Assembly (NCBI GenBank): GCA_002335425.1
Contig: DDCB01000009.1
Location: 1-63,257 of the forward strand
DNA length: 63,257 nucleotides
Direction: 5' to 3'
DNA from: Chthonomonas sp. UBA2017
GTDB lineage: Bacteria; Armatimonadota; Fimbriimonadia; Fimbriimonadales; Fimbriimonadaceae
Under the pieces are notes generated by a model. The model was not told where the DNA came from, did not search any database, and saw nothing but the letters and a program-made list of their open reading frames with translations. Of this stretch, positions 18,852-27,646 are shown one piece after another (position 1 is the first letter of the stretch; each line of letters begins with the position of its first letter). A program made the position numbers and the translations under genes.

Positions 18852-18933
18852 GAACCTCTGGAATGCCCCGCGAAAAGAACTAGCCAGAGGTTCTCTTTCT
18901 AGTTCTCCAAGTATGGGATGACCTGTTTAGGTC
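18852..18933 (+). ncRNA. Candidate structured RNA with pseudoknot-capable stems
   Basis: GAACCTCTGG (18852-18861) pairs perfectly with CCAGAGGTTC (18884-18893). The end of its loop, AGAACTAG (18876-18883), pairs perfectly with CTAGTTCT (18899-18906), giving crossing stems like an H-type pseudoknot or mutually exclusive folds. A small hairpin GACCT/AGGTC follows at 18920-18933, then a terminator at 18944. It could be the urocanase 3' untranslated region, a processed small RNA or an attenuator. No known riboswitch motif is recognised. Confidence 0.45.
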
Positions 18934-18943
18934 TTGTGTGGCT

Positions 18944-18975
18944 CGCCTTGCTCATTCTGAGCAAGGCGTTTTCTT
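18944..18975 (+). terminator. Rho-independent terminator after hutU
   Basis: CGCCTTGCTC (18944-18953) and GAGCAAGGCG (18959-18968) form a perfect ten-pair stem with loop ATTCT, followed directly by TTTTCTT. This is the clearest intrinsic terminator in the window. It overlaps the -35 region of the next gene. Confidence 0.9.
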
Positions 18976-19002
18976 GTCAGAATCTTTCGAACCCGGCATA
19001 AT
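18974..19002 (+). promoter_or_regulatory. Leaderless promoter of the TPR-glycosyltransferase gene
   Basis: TTGTCA (18974-18979) and CATAAT (18997-19002) are 17 bases apart, and the ATG at 19011 follows eight bases later, so the predicted transcript starts at the start codon. No Shine-Dalgarno sequence is present. Confidence 0.68.
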
Positions 19003-19010
19003 ATGCCTCG

Positions 19011-20741
19011 ATGCACCCGCTTCTGAAGGACGTCGCCGATCACGAGGCCCATCACCGCTGGGATCAAGCCTTGCGAGCGATGACCAAGATGCTCCAGCTG
19101 GAGCCAAGAAACGCTCGCTACTACCTCCTCGCGGGGCAGTACCTGGTGAACCTGGGCCGGATTCAAGAGGCGATCGCCTCGTTTCGCCGCGCGATTGAAA
19201 TTCAGCCGGACAAGACGGCCTACATGGCCTTGTGCAAGTACCTAATCGAGTCGAATCAGCCGGACGAAGCGATCCCAATTCTCGAAAAGACCCTTGCCGA
19301 GGACCCGCTTGACATCGAGCCTACCATCGCCCTGAGCCACGCTTATGAGCGCTCGGGCCAAGTCGATCGAGCGATTGAGGTCGTTCGGCGATTGCTTGAG
19401 AAGATTCCCGATTCGCCGCGCGTGATCCGAGGATTGGCGCTCCGATTACGGACCGCCGGCCGGGTCGAAGAGGCGATCCAAGTGCTCCAAGACGGGCTGA
19501 AATACGGCGACAACGCCGAGATGCGCTCGTCGATCGCATTTTTCTCGAACTATGTCGCTGACTTAGAGGAGTCGGTCGTGTTTCAACGGCACCGGGATTT
19601 TGGCCGAGCTCTCTTGCCGGGCCCCCCGGGAAAGGTCCCGAAGCGGCTCGTGGGCGAGAAGATCAAGATCGGCTACATCGGGGCGGATTTTCGGGAATCG
19701 GCCCCCGGGAGCTTTTTGCCTCGCCTCCTCGAAGGTCACGACCGGACTCGGTTTAAGATTCACGTCTATTCCGATCACCTCACCCAAGACTCGGTTACAA
19801 AGCGAGCCGAAAAGGCGGTGGACGTTTTTCGAACGACCGCGACCATGGACCACGCGAAATGCGCCCAGGTGCTCGAAGCCGACGAACTCGATGTTCTGGT
19901 CGAGCTGGCCGGACTCACCACCAGCAGCCGGCTCATGATTCTGGGCTATCGAGTCGCCCCCGTCCAAGCCACGTACATGGCGTATTGCAACACCACCGGA
20001 GTTCCTGGCGTCGATTTGCGATTCGTCGATGCATGGACCGACCCGGACGGGGCCGACGCATACGCCAGCGAGAGGCTCATTCGGCTCGCGGGCGGGTTCC
20101 TTTGCTACACTCCGCCTGAAAAGTCGCCCCCCGTTCAAGTCAGGCCCCCTGAGAGTCCGTTCACCTTTGGGTGCTTTAACAACTCCAGCAAGATCACGCC
20201 GCGATGGATGGAGCCCGTTCGACGAATTCTGGAGCGGGTGCCCACGGCCCGGCTCCTCATCAAGGCGTATGAGTTTCGGAGTCCGGCCAGCCTTGAGCAG
20301 ATCCGTCGCCTCGCCGAAGAGTGTGGATTGCCGATGGACCGAGTCGAGCTCATGCCTCCCCCCAAGGACTTTCGAGATCATCTGAAGGTCTATGGTCAAG
20401 TCGACCTTGCTCTGGACACCTTCCCTTACAATGGCACGACCACAACCTGCGAAGGGCTGTGGATGGGGGTCCCGGCAGTCGTGTTTCCAGGCACCGTCCA
20501 TCGCGCGCGGGTAGGTTTTTCGCTCCTCCAGGTCGCCGGACTGCCACAATTTGTGGCTGAAAACATGTCGCAGTGGGAAGACCTCGCGGTCGATTGGGCG
20601 GGTCGCCGCGATGAGCTCGCGAACCTGCGAACCAGCCTCCGGAGCCACCTCGAATCGTCGGCGCTTCTGGACGGCCGGCGAATGGCTTCGGCTCTTGAAC
20701 AGGCCTACGAAGCGGCGCTCGACGCGCTTCCCGATCCGTAG
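19011..20741 (+). CDS. TPR protein with O-GlcNAc-transferase-like (GT41/SPINDLY) domain
   Basis: A 576-residue protein. Residues 1 to about 175 form TPR-type helical repeats (for example NLGRIQEAIASFRRAIEIQP and RTAGRVEEAIQVLQDGLKYG). From about 215 to the end it matches the GT41 catalytic region: KIGYIGADFRESAPGSFL, VLVELAGLTTSSRLMILGYR, APVQATYMAYCNTTG, FGCFNNSSKITPRWM, and DTFPYNGTTTTCEGLWMGVP. GT41 enzymes transfer GlcNAc or other sugars to Ser/Thr of proteins. The residue after the conserved Gly (GLT rather than GHT) departs from the usual signature. No neighbouring substrate gene is evident. Confidence 0.85.
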   Translation: MHPLLKDVADHEAHHRWDQALRAMTKMLQLEPRNARYYLLAGQYLVNLGRIQEAIASFRRAIEIQPDKTAYMALCKYLIESNQPDEAIPILEKTLAEDPLDIEPTIALSHAYERSGQVDRAIEVVRRLLEKIPDSPRVIRGLALRLRTAGRVEEAIQVLQDGLKYGDNAEMRSSIAFFSNYVADLEESVVFQRHRDFGRALLPGPPGKVPKRLVGEKIKIGYIGADFRESAPGSFLPRLLEGHDRTRFKIHVYSDHLTQDSVTKRAEKAVDVFRTTATMDHAKCAQVLEADELDVLVELAGLTTSSRLMILGYRVAPVQATYMAYCNTTGVPGVDLRFVDAWTDPDGADAYASERLIRLAGGFLCYTPPEKSPPVQVRPPESPFTFGCFNNSSKITPRWMEPVRRILERVPTARLLIKAYEFRSPASLEQIRRLAEECGLPMDRVELMPPPKDFRDHLKVYGQVDLALDTFPYNGTTTTCEGLWMGVPAVVFPGTVHRARVGFSLLQVAGLPQFVAENMSQWEDLAVDWAGRRDELANLRTSLRSHLESSALLDGRRMASALEQAYEAALDALPDP

Positions 20742-20755
20742 GCCTGCATCAGACT

Positions 20756-21934
20756 TTAGAAGGCTTCGAGCAGAACGGCAGTCGCCTCGCCGCCGCCAAT
20801 GCACGGCGTACAGACCGCATACTTGCCGCCTCGCCGACGAAGCTCGTGGAGCGCCGTGAGCATCAATCGGGCACCGGTCATTCCGATCGGATGGCCCAAT
20901 GCGACCGCGCCGCCGTTGACATTGAGCTTTTCGTGGGCGATGCCAACCTTTTTCGCCACGATCATCGCGACCACCGCGAACGCCTCATTGACTTCAAAGA
21001 GGTCGATGTCGCCGACGCTTAGGCCCTTTTTGGCCAGCAGTTTCTCAATCGCGGATGCCGGGGCGGTGGTGAACCACTGCGGCTCTTGCGCATGAGTGCT
21101 GGCGGCGACCAGTCGCCCAAGCGGCTGGAGTCCTCGCTTTGCGGCTTCATCTGCGCTCATCATCACCATCGCGCAGCCACCATCATTGATCGAACTCGCG
21201 TTGCCGGCGGTCGTCACCCCCTCTTTGTCAAAAGCGGGGCGGAGCCCGCCGAGCTTTTCCGGGGCCCCGCGGCCCGGCTCTTCGTCTTGGCTCACCACCA
21301 CCGGATCGCCCTTTCGCTGAGGAATCTCGACCGGGACGATTTCGCCGTCAAACTTGCCGTCTTTTTGGGCGGCAAGAGCGCGATGATAGCTTTCGGCGGC
21401 AAAGGCGTCCAGTTCTTCTCGCGAGAAGGTGAACTCCTTGGCCGTGGCATCGCCACAGTTGCCCATGTGGCAGTTGTTGTAGGGGTCCCAAAGCCCGTCG
21501 TGGATCATCATGTCGATGATCTGTGCATTGCCCATCCGCAGGCCGGTGCGAGCCTTGTCCATAAAGTAAGGCGCGTTCGACATGCTCTCGAATCCGCCCG
21601 CGACCACGACCGAGCTCTCACCGAGCCGAATCGACTGGGCGGCCAGCATCGCCGCCATCATGCCGCTGCCGCAGACCTTGTTGATCGTCAAGCAAGGCAC
21701 ACTGTTCGGGATTCCCGCCCCGAGCGAGGCTTGGCGTGCCGGGGCTTGACCGAGGCCGCCTTGGAGGACGCAACCCAAAATCACCTCACTGACGTCGCCG
21801 CCGCTGACTTCAGCACGGCGAAGGGCTTCTCCGACCGCTCGGGCTCCTAGCTGGGGGCCTGAAAGGGACGAAAGTGCACCTTGAAAAGAGCCCATGGGGG
21901 TGCGCGCTCCACTGACGATGACAACATCTTGCAT
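20756..21934 (-). CDS. Acetyl-CoA acetyltransferase (thiolase)
   Basis: I start at ATG 21934 (MQDVVIVSGARTPMGS, the usual thiolase N-terminus), which follows GAGG by eleven bases; the frame is open ten codons further upstream. The 392-residue enzyme condenses or cleaves acetyl-CoA and acetoacetyl-CoA. The nucleophile Cys is in KVCGSGMMA near residue 88, the catalytic His in GGAVALGHPIGMTGAR near 347, and the second Cys in CTPCIGGGEATA near 377. No other beta-oxidation or ketone-body gene is beside it. It ends 14 bases from the convergent glycosyltransferase gene. Confidence 0.95.
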   Translation of the reverse strand: MQDVVIVSGARTPMGSFQGALSSLSGPQLGARAVGEALRRAEVSGGDVSEVILGCVLQGGLGQAPARQASLGAGIPNSVPCLTINKVCGSGMMAAMLAAQSIRLGESSVVVAGGFESMSNAPYFMDKARTGLRMGNAQIIDMMIHDGLWDPYNNCHMGNCGDATAKEFTFSREELDAFAAESYHRALAAQKDGKFDGEIVPVEIPQRKGDPVVVSQDEEPGRGAPEKLGGLRPAFDKEGVTTAGNASSINDGGCAMVMMSADEAAKRGLQPLGRLVAASTHAQEPQWFTTAPASAIEKLLAKKGLSVGDIDLFEVNEAFAVVAMIVAKKVGIAHEKLNVNGGAVALGHPIGMTGARLMLTALHELRRRGGKYAVCTPCIGGGEATAVLLEAF

Positions 21935-21990
21935 AGCTAAAAAAACCTCGATTGGGAGTCCCAAGGGTACCCCGACCCCAACGCCGAGCG

Positions 21991-23886
21991 CTAATTGCCG
22001 CCTGCGTCTTCAACCCAAGCCCGCAGGATTTCCGCGACGCTCCAAGCCTGGAACGGACATCCCCCGGCCCGACGGGGCTTATCGCCGTCATAAACTTCGC
22101 CAATCCCCATCAGGCCGTATTCGGTGAGCATCTCCCGGGCCGAACGAAGCACCCGCTTGGCCTCAGCGCGATCCCCGGTCAACTTGACGAGCGCAGTCGC
22201 ATACGGCCCCAATAGCCAAGGCCACACCGTCCCTTGGTGATAGGCCGAGTCGAGCTCGGAAAGCGATCCTTGATAACGCCCCCGATAGCTCGGCTCTCGC
22301 GGCCCGAGCGTCCGAAGTCCGACCTCAGTGAGGAGTTCGGTGGAAACGACGCTCAGTGCTTGGCGGGCGTGGTCTGGGTTCATCGGCGAAAAGGGGAGCG
22401 ACATCGCAAGCACTTGGTTGGGACGGAGCGAGGCGTCATCCGGATCGGCACAGTCGAGATAGAACCCCAGCGAGTCGCGCCAGAACTTGGCTTCAAAATG
22501 GGCCTCGGCATGCTCGGCGGTGGTGCGGGCTGGCGTCGGGTCTTCCCCGAGCCGCTCGGCGAGCTTCTCAAGAATCCGATTCAAATTGACCCAAAGCGCC
22601 TGAATCTCGATCGGCTTGCCGTTGCGCGGGGTGACCACCCAATCGCCAATTTTTGCGTCCATCCAAGTGAGCTGGACTCCGTCCTGGCCTTGGCGGACCA
22701 AGCCGTCCGCCGGGTCCACCTCGATCCCGTAGTCGGTTCCTCGCAAATGCCAATCCCGCACTGACTGAAGCGCCTCGAACGCTCGTCGCGCAAAGTCGTC
22801 TTGCCACTCTTTTTGAAGAGTTGCCCAGATCGCCTGGGCCATCCAGAGCGTCGCGTCCACGGTGTTGTACTCCGGGTCTTGGCCCTCTTCCACGAACCGG
22901 TTGGGGATCAGTCCCCGGCGCATCGCGCCGATATAGTCGAGCAAGATCTGGCGGGCCACGTCGGTCCGGCCGGTGTGCAGACAGATGCCGGGCAAGGCGA
23001 TCATCGTGTCGCGGCCCCAGTCGGTGAACCACGGGTAGCCCGCCAGAATGCTCGTTCGGTTCTTGCCGTGGACCAAAAATTTCTCGGCGGCAAAGCTGAG
23101 CGTCTCTCGGAGGCTCGACCCAACTTTGGGTTCGCTTAGGGGGAGAGGGACCGGAGCGGCGCCTCGGAAGTCGGCGGCGGTCAGGATCGCGGATTCACCG
23201 GGGGCGAGCTCATAGCGGAGTTCGCAAGGACAGTAGAGATCGTCCCGCGGGTCGAGCCCACGCTCGAGCTCGCGCATCGATTCGAATCGGAAATACCATC
23301 CGTTCGTGGGGACTCGTTGGGCCCCGGGGTGGTTCATCGCCAAAAGGACGCCCTGGTGCTCCAGGATCGATGCATCGACCGGGAACTCCAGCCGATCCGG
23401 GTAGCCCTCTTGTGTTCGAAAATTGTGGTGATAAAACTTGTGACAGACCAAAGGTCGCAGGGTCAGACCTAAGGCTTTGGGACCGGTGTTTTCGTAACGA
23501 AGCGTGACCGCGTTTTCTCCTTCATGCACCTGAAGAGTTTTTCGAATACGCCAGGACGAGCCAGCAAAAGTCCATTCGGCGAAGCGGCCGACCGAAAAGC
23601 TCTCCAGGGCGAGATAGCCTTCAGGAAAAATCGCCCCCTGGTACTGGTTACAGCTGATTCCGATCGGGGATGCATCCGTCTGGACGAACGCCTCAATGTT
23701 GGCGAGCAGCACCATTCGGTGCGCTGGAGGATCGGTGGCCGCCACCAGGTGGCCGTGATAGCGACGGGTATTCGCTCCGCTCGCGGTCCCCATCGCGTAG
23801 CCCCCGATTCCATTCGGCAAGAGCCACTCTTTTTGCGAGGACACCTCGTAATTTCGACACGCCAACGCATCTAAGGTGAGGACCAT
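21991..23886 (-). CDS. Glycogen-debranching (amylo-alpha-1,6-glucosidase-type) enzyme
   Basis: A 631-residue protein. The N-terminal GDE_N-like domain includes EWLLPNGIGGYAMGTASGANTRRYHGHLVA, typical of archaeal/bacterial debranching enzymes. The (alpha/alpha)6 barrel carries YPWFTDWGRDTMIALPGICL near residue 310, PEYNTVDATLWMAQAI, and QLTWMDAKIGDWVVTPRNGKP near 420, then LDSAYHQGTVWPWLLGPY near 560. These are the GH133-type signatures for alpha-1,6-glucosidase acting on glycogen branch points. AGGAAAG six bases before ATG 23886 is a good ribosome-binding site. No other glycogen gene is nearby. Confidence 0.92.
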   Translation of the reverse strand: MVLTLDALACRNYEVSSQKEWLLPNGIGGYAMGTASGANTRRYHGHLVAATDPPAHRMVLLANIEAFVQTDASPIGISCNQYQGAIFPEGYLALESFSVGRFAEWTFAGSSWRIRKTLQVHEGENAVTLRYENTGPKALGLTLRPLVCHKFYHHNFRTQEGYPDRLEFPVDASILEHQGVLLAMNHPGAQRVPTNGWYFRFESMRELERGLDPRDDLYCPCELRYELAPGESAILTAADFRGAAPVPLPLSEPKVGSSLRETLSFAAEKFLVHGKNRTSILAGYPWFTDWGRDTMIALPGICLHTGRTDVARQILLDYIGAMRRGLIPNRFVEEGQDPEYNTVDATLWMAQAIWATLQKEWQDDFARRAFEALQSVRDWHLRGTDYGIEVDPADGLVRQGQDGVQLTWMDAKIGDWVVTPRNGKPIEIQALWVNLNRILEKLAERLGEDPTPARTTAEHAEAHFEAKFWRDSLGFYLDCADPDDASLRPNQVLAMSLPFSPMNPDHARQALSVVSTELLTEVGLRTLGPREPSYRGRYQGSLSELDSAYHQGTVWPWLLGPYATALVKLTGDRAEAKRVLRSAREMLTEYGLMGIGEVYDGDKPRRAGGCPFQAWSVAEILRAWVEDAGGN

Positions 23887-24017
23887 GAATCTTTCCTGGT
23901 TGTTACCGCATTCTTCGGCATCCCTGCTGGGTTTCGGCCGCGACCGCCAACCTTACCTGGGCCGTGAGAGGAGGGCATCGGGCATACCTACTCTGGAAGC
24001 CGGGGAAAGGCTTTTCG

Positions 24018-24248
24018 ATGAGGAAAAGAATGCTGATATCGGATGCAAAGAATTTTGTGGGACAAGTTGTTGAAATCACGTACACCGATCGACTGGGAAA
24101 GGAAACGAGCGAAGTCGCCGAAGTTTTTGAGGTCAACTTTGTGCCTCTTTATGGGCCTTGCTTGATTACGGACGTCGGCGATATTCGCCTGGATCGGGTC
24201 GTTGCGTGCGCGATCTTTGAGCAGACCCAACTCAAAAAAGTAGCCTAA
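24018..24248 (+). CDS. Small hypothetical protein
   Basis: About 76 residues, beginning MRKRMLISDAKNFVGQVVE; an alternative ATG at 24030 has AGGAAAAGA just upstream. The sequence forms an SH3/OB-like beta pattern: VVEITYTDRLGKETSEVAEVF, EVNFVPLYGPCLITD, DIRLDRVVACAIFEQ. I do not recognise the family. Balanced composition and regular strand pattern support real coding. It is divergent from the debranching gene and convergent with the LuxR-PAS gene, separated from it by a strong hairpin. Confidence 0.6.
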   Translation: MRKRMLISDAKNFVGQVVEITYTDRLGKETSEVAEVFEVNFVPLYGPCLITDVGDIRLDRVVACAIFEQTQLKKVA

Positions 24249-24258
24249 CTGCTCCACC

Positions 24259-24295
24259 GCCCAGGCTCAGAGGGAGCGCTCTTCTGAGCCTGGGC
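24259..24295. terminator. Strong hairpin between convergent genes
   Basis: GCCCAGGCTCAGA (24259-24271) pairs perfectly over 13 bases with 24283-24295, loop of 11. There is no T-tract on either strand. Most of it lies inside the last codons of the leftward LuxR-PAS gene, so it could end transcription from the right-hand small gene and fold in the 3' end of the other. Confidence 0.5.
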
Positions 24296-25040
24296 TCCGG
24301 AGGATCTTCGCAATCGATAGGCTCCGGTTGGTTCGAGGATTGTAATGGACAATCCAAAGGAGCTCAACGTAATGTCCGTTCCCGTTGCGAAACCGGTAGC
24401 TCACTTCGAGGGACTCTCCCGCTAAGACTCTTTGTCGTGCCAATTGCACCCTCTCAAGGTCATCGGGGTGGCAATAGTGCTCCCAAGATTGACCGATCAG
24501 GTCGTCCGGCCGAAAGTCCATGGTCTCTTGCCAGCGACGGTTGACTCGAAGAAACTTCCCGTTTTCGAAAATCGCACAGAGGTTATCGCTGTGCTCGAAG
24601 AAAAGGTCACGCTCGCGAGCGACCTCGGCATACGACTCGTGGACCGAGTCGGAGCCTTCTTCGACAAACTGCAAGATGCGGTCGATGTCCTCTTGAGTCC
24701 GAGTGTAAGGAGAAAGCTGGTCGATCCAGACCGCCGCGCTGTGGCTTTGCCCTTGTGCCCGCGCAGCCGCGGCTTTGACATAGCGGGCGACGAGCTCGGT
24801 GCGACTTCCCCCGCCCATCTTGGCTCGGATTCGACCCCAATACGTGCTGACGGTGGCCACCGCAATCCCTAAGTGATTGGCGATCCCTCGGTCGGTCAGC
24901 CCCAAAGCAGCTTGTTCGATCACAAAAACTTCCCGGGGAGAGAGTCCAAACTCTTGGGGACAGCCTGCCGACGTCGTCGAGCGCTGGGACGCACTCCCGC
25001 TCGACTGAGACGCTCGCACATTGGGCCCCAATGGGAACAT
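24267..25040 (-). CDS. LuxR-type HTH regulator with C-terminal PAS domain
   Basis: A 257-residue protein with the DNA-binding domain first. A GerE/LuxR-type helix-turn-helix spans about residues 30-95 (LSPREVFVIEQAALGLTDRGIANHLGIAVATVSTYWGRIR). A linker follows, then a PAS fold from about 140 to 250 (EHSDNLCAIFENGKFLRVNRRW, YCHPDDLERVQLARQRVLAGE, WIVHYNPRTNRSLSIAKI). LuxR domains are usually C-terminal; the same reversed order occurs in the large regulator near 42 kb. The signal and targets are unknown. A TATAAT lies six bases before the ATG, so the mRNA is predicted to be leaderless. Confidence 0.85.
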   Translation of the reverse strand: MFPLGPNVRASQSSGSASQRSTTSAGCPQEFGLSPREVFVIEQAALGLTDRGIANHLGIAVATVSTYWGRIRAKMGGGSRTELVARYVKAAAARAQGQSHSAAVWIDQLSPYTRTQEDIDRILQFVEEGSDSVHESYAEVARERDLFFEHSDNLCAIFENGKFLRVNRRWQETMDFRPDDLIGQSWEHYCHPDDLERVQLARQRVLAGESLEVSYRFRNGNGHYVELLWIVHYNPRTNRSLSIAKILRSPGSEERSL

Positions 25041-25046
25041 AGGTGC

Positions 25047-25052
25047 ATTATA
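25047..25052 (-). promoter_or_regulatory. -10 element of the LuxR-PAS gene
   Basis: TATAAT on the minus strand ends six bases before the ATG at 25040. Upstream, GGACAC-type hexamers occur at 25066-25071 (inverted), 25116-25121 and 25140-25145, the last two 24 bases apart; these may be regulator sites. The rest of the 25053-25248 gap is AT-rich with no gene seen. Confidence 0.6.
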
Positions 25053-25248
25053 GCGAACCGAGTAAGTGTCCAGTAGGGGTCATGAGACTTCTTGCAACAA
25101 AATTGCTTTTTTTAGGGACACGGCGGATATATCATTCACGGACACAAAAATAAGGACGCTCTTTCGTCACCAGATTGATGATGAATCGGCATCCTTGTAA
25201 GAAACAAGTCTTTCGAGAAAATCTTAAATACGATCTCTATATGGCGAG

Positions 25249-26244
25249 TTACTTTCGCCGCTTAGCTGACACAGATGGGACCGACTGCGGGGGGGTCACC
25301 GACCAGATTTGAAGCGATTCGAGGTCATTCGAGGTCACCAAGAACCGACCGTCGCCAGAAAACGCAATCGTCGATCCGACCGCAGATTGACCCTCTAAGG
25401 TCTGAATAGATCGCATTTGCTTAACATCCCAAATGCGAACGCTTCGATCCGTTGAGGCGGTCGCGGCAATCCGCGCGTTCGGAGAAAAAGCCGCCCGGAC
25501 GACCCAATCTTGATGGCCGCTGAGCCAGCCCGTTCGTTGTCCCGTTTTCGTGTCCACAATCTGACCGCGATTATCGCGTCCCGCCAGAATCAGTCGAGTT
25601 CCATCTCGACTGACGTCAAGATCGATGACACCTTGACCATTGGTCCCGTCGGCATTGCCGATCGGCTTGCCATTGGCGATGGCGTACCACATGGCCCCCT
25701 TCCCGAGGGTTGCGGTGTAGATTCGCCCGCCGGTCGGGGCAAATTTAGCGCCATAAAAGTTCAATCCTGAGCCCAAAATCCGAGCGCCACGCTTACCGGT
25801 GGCTACGTCCCACTGGAGCAAGATGTCGTCGCGGCCCGTGCTCAACAGTCGCTTGCCGTCAGAGCTGAAACTGAGGCTCTGGATCCCCCGCGAGTGGGCA
25901 TCCACGCGGTTAAATTCACGAAGTTTTTTCCCGGTTTTCAAATCCCAAATCCAGATTCGAGCCGACTCGTCTCCGGTTGCGAGCAACGTCCCGTCGGGGC
26001 TGAACGCAAGCCCGTAAACAGGCTGGGGGTGCCCCTGAAAGGTCCAGACCGTCGTGCCGCGGGCCAGGTCCATCACCCGGACCACGCGATCTTCGCTCGA
26101 AACAGCGATCCGCGAGCCGGTCGGGGCGGCGGCGACGGCAATCGACTTGACGTTGTCGAAGGTCCGAGTCCGGGTGACCTTGATCGCGGGCGAAGCGGGG
26201 GTTTGCTGCAAAGCGGTCAGGGCAAGAACAGTCGTGATCACCAT
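25249..26244 (-). CDS. Seven-bladed WD40-repeat protein, probably exported
   Basis: A 331-residue protein. A short hydrophobic N-terminus (MVITTVLALTALQQTPAS) may be an export signal. Seven WD40-type blades follow, ending in VVRVMDL, RIWIWDL, LLQWDV, AMWYAI, RGQIVDT, SVRIWDV and LQIWSV, with GH dipeptides in several (FQGHPQPVYGLAFSPDG, LSGHQDWVVRAAFSP). WD40 propellers are protein-interaction platforms; nothing indicates a partner. It is divergent from the DsbA-RibD fusion and lies upstream of the LuxR-PAS gene on the same strand with about 200 bases between them. Confidence 0.85.
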   Translation of the reverse strand: MVITTVLALTALQQTPASPAIKVTRTRTFDNVKSIAVAAAPTGSRIAVSSEDRVVRVMDLARGTTVWTFQGHPQPVYGLAFSPDGTLLATGDESARIWIWDLKTGKKLREFNRVDAHSRGIQSLSFSSDGKRLLSTGRDDILLQWDVATGKRGARILGSGLNFYGAKFAPTGGRIYTATLGKGAMWYAIANGKPIGNADGTNGQGVIDLDVSRDGTRLILAGRDNRGQIVDTKTGQRTGWLSGHQDWVVRAAFSPNARIAATASTDRSVRIWDVKQMRSIQTLEGQSAVGSTIAFSGDGRFLVTSNDLESLQIWSVTPPQSVPSVSAKRRK

Positions 26245-26341
26245 GCCTATCTCGACGATTCAGCGTTCGTCTCCTGTTCCCCGATTTTTGCGGGGGCGGA
26301 GCGATGAACCGAGACCTGAAGCCGTAGGGCATCATGGAGCC

Positions 26342-27646
26342 ATGCCGATCACCATTCCTGTCGCCCACGATTTCAGCTGCCCTTGGTGCTGGATTGGGTT
26401 TCTCCAGGTGAAGCGACTGGAGCGAGAGTTCGGAGTGACCTTCGACTGGAAGGCGTATGAGCTTTGGCCTGAGGAGCTGGAGATTCCGGCCCCGACGCCC
26501 GCTCCGCCCGCCGCCAACCCGGACCGACCGGCGACCCCGTCGCGACTCAACCTTGCCTATGCCGCCGAAGGGATTTCCAAGCCGACTCAGCGCCCGGCCT
26601 GGAACCTAAGAACCCATCGAGCGCACGAGATGGTGGAGTTCGCAAAGCTCTCGGGGGCACAGGATCTGGTGATCGAGCGACTCTATCGGGCGGTGTGGGA
26701 ACAAGGCCGCAACATCGACGACCCCGAGACCTTGATCGAACTGGCTGAAGGCGTCATCCCAAACCCTCAAGAGCTTTACTCAGTTTGGGAGGAGCGCCGG
26801 TTCGCCGACCAGATCGTGGGATTTGACGATCCGGCTTATGCAAGCGGCGTTTACAACGTTCCGACCTTTTGGATCGGGGCGCGCCGTTATGCCGAAGAGC
26901 CGTACGCCACGTTGCGCGAGGCTCTCGCCCGGGAGCTGGATTCCCCAAAGGGACCGCCTCGCTCGTCGGCGATTTATGCCCATCTGAAGTTCCCTGGGCC
27001 ACCTCCAGATCGGCCGTATGTGGTGATCAATATGGTGAGCACTCTCGACGGCAAAACTGTCTCAGGCGAGCGCAACGAGCCGGTCATGGACCTCGGCTCC
27101 ACCACCGACCACGCGACGATGCGCAACCTCCAAGCCCAAGTGGATGCAGTCATGCTCGGCGCCGGTTCGCTTCGAGCAACGCCGGGGCTTTGGTATCCCG
27201 CTCCCCTTCGGCGCATCGTCATCAGCGGCTCGGGCCGAGTCGACGCCCAGAGTCGATTTTTTACCGACGCCCCTGATCGAGCTTGGGTGGTGACCCCCGA
27301 GTGGGTCACGGTCTCTCCAGAATTACAGCCCTATCATCAAGGGTTCGGTTCCGATACGCTCGACTTCGAGGCTCTGCTTCGGTCTTTGCGTCAAGACTGT
27401 GGAGTCGAGAGACTCCTCGTGGAAGGGGGGAGCGAGTTGAACGCGGAGCTCCTTCGTCGCGACCTGGTGGATGAGGTCTTTTTGACCCTCGCCCCGAAAA
27501 TGAAGCTCGGCCGGGACACCCCAACCTATGCGGGTGGAGAGCCGCTCCCGCGGGGCGAGCTCCTCGACTTTCAGCTGGTGAGCTCGACCCCAGTCGGGAG
27601 CGAGCTTTTCCTGCGATACCGGAGGAACCGCATTTCTGGTGGCTGA
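26342..27646 (+). CDS. Fusion of DsbA/FrnE-like thioredoxin-fold and RibD-type reductase domains
   Basis: A 434-residue protein. Residues 1 to about 205 form a DsbA/FrnE-like module with the redox motif FSCPWCWIG (Cys12, Cys15) and the cis-proline loop YNVPTFWIG. Residues 220-434 match the RibD C-terminal/dihydrofolate-reductase fold: RPYVVINMVSTLDGKT, VDAVMLGAGSLRA, LLVEGGSELNAELLRRDLVDE and LAPKMKLG. The second domain uses NAD(P)H to reduce pteridine- or pyrimidine-like substrates in its relatives. GGAG precedes the ATG. The stop overlaps the GTG of the FtsX-like gene by eight bases. I know no established role for this combination. Confidence 0.85.
   Translation: MPITIPVAHDFSCPWCWIGFLQVKRLEREFGVTFDWKAYELWPEELEIPAPTPAPPAANPDRPATPSRLNLAYAAEGISKPTQRPAWNLRTHRAHEMVEFAKLSGAQDLVIERLYRAVWEQGRNIDDPETLIELAEGVIPNPQELYSVWEERRFADQIVGFDDPAYASGVYNVPTFWIGARRYAEEPYATLREALARELDSPKGPPRSSAIYAHLKFPGPPPDRPYVVINMVSTLDGKTVSGERNEPVMDLGSTTDHATMRNLQAQVDAVMLGAGSLRATPGLWYPAPLRRIVISGSGRVDAQSRFFTDAPDRAWVVTPEWVTVSPELQPYHQGFGSDTLDFEALLRSLRQDCGVERLLVEGGSELNAELLRRDLVDEVFLTLAPKMKLGRDTPTYAGGEPLPRGELLDFQLVSSTPVGSELFLRYRRNRISGG

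Noticed and set aside
25099..25115. GCAA/TTGC stem followed by seven T on the plus strand, considered as an intrinsic terminator
   Set aside because: The stem is only four pairs and no rightward gene ends nearby.
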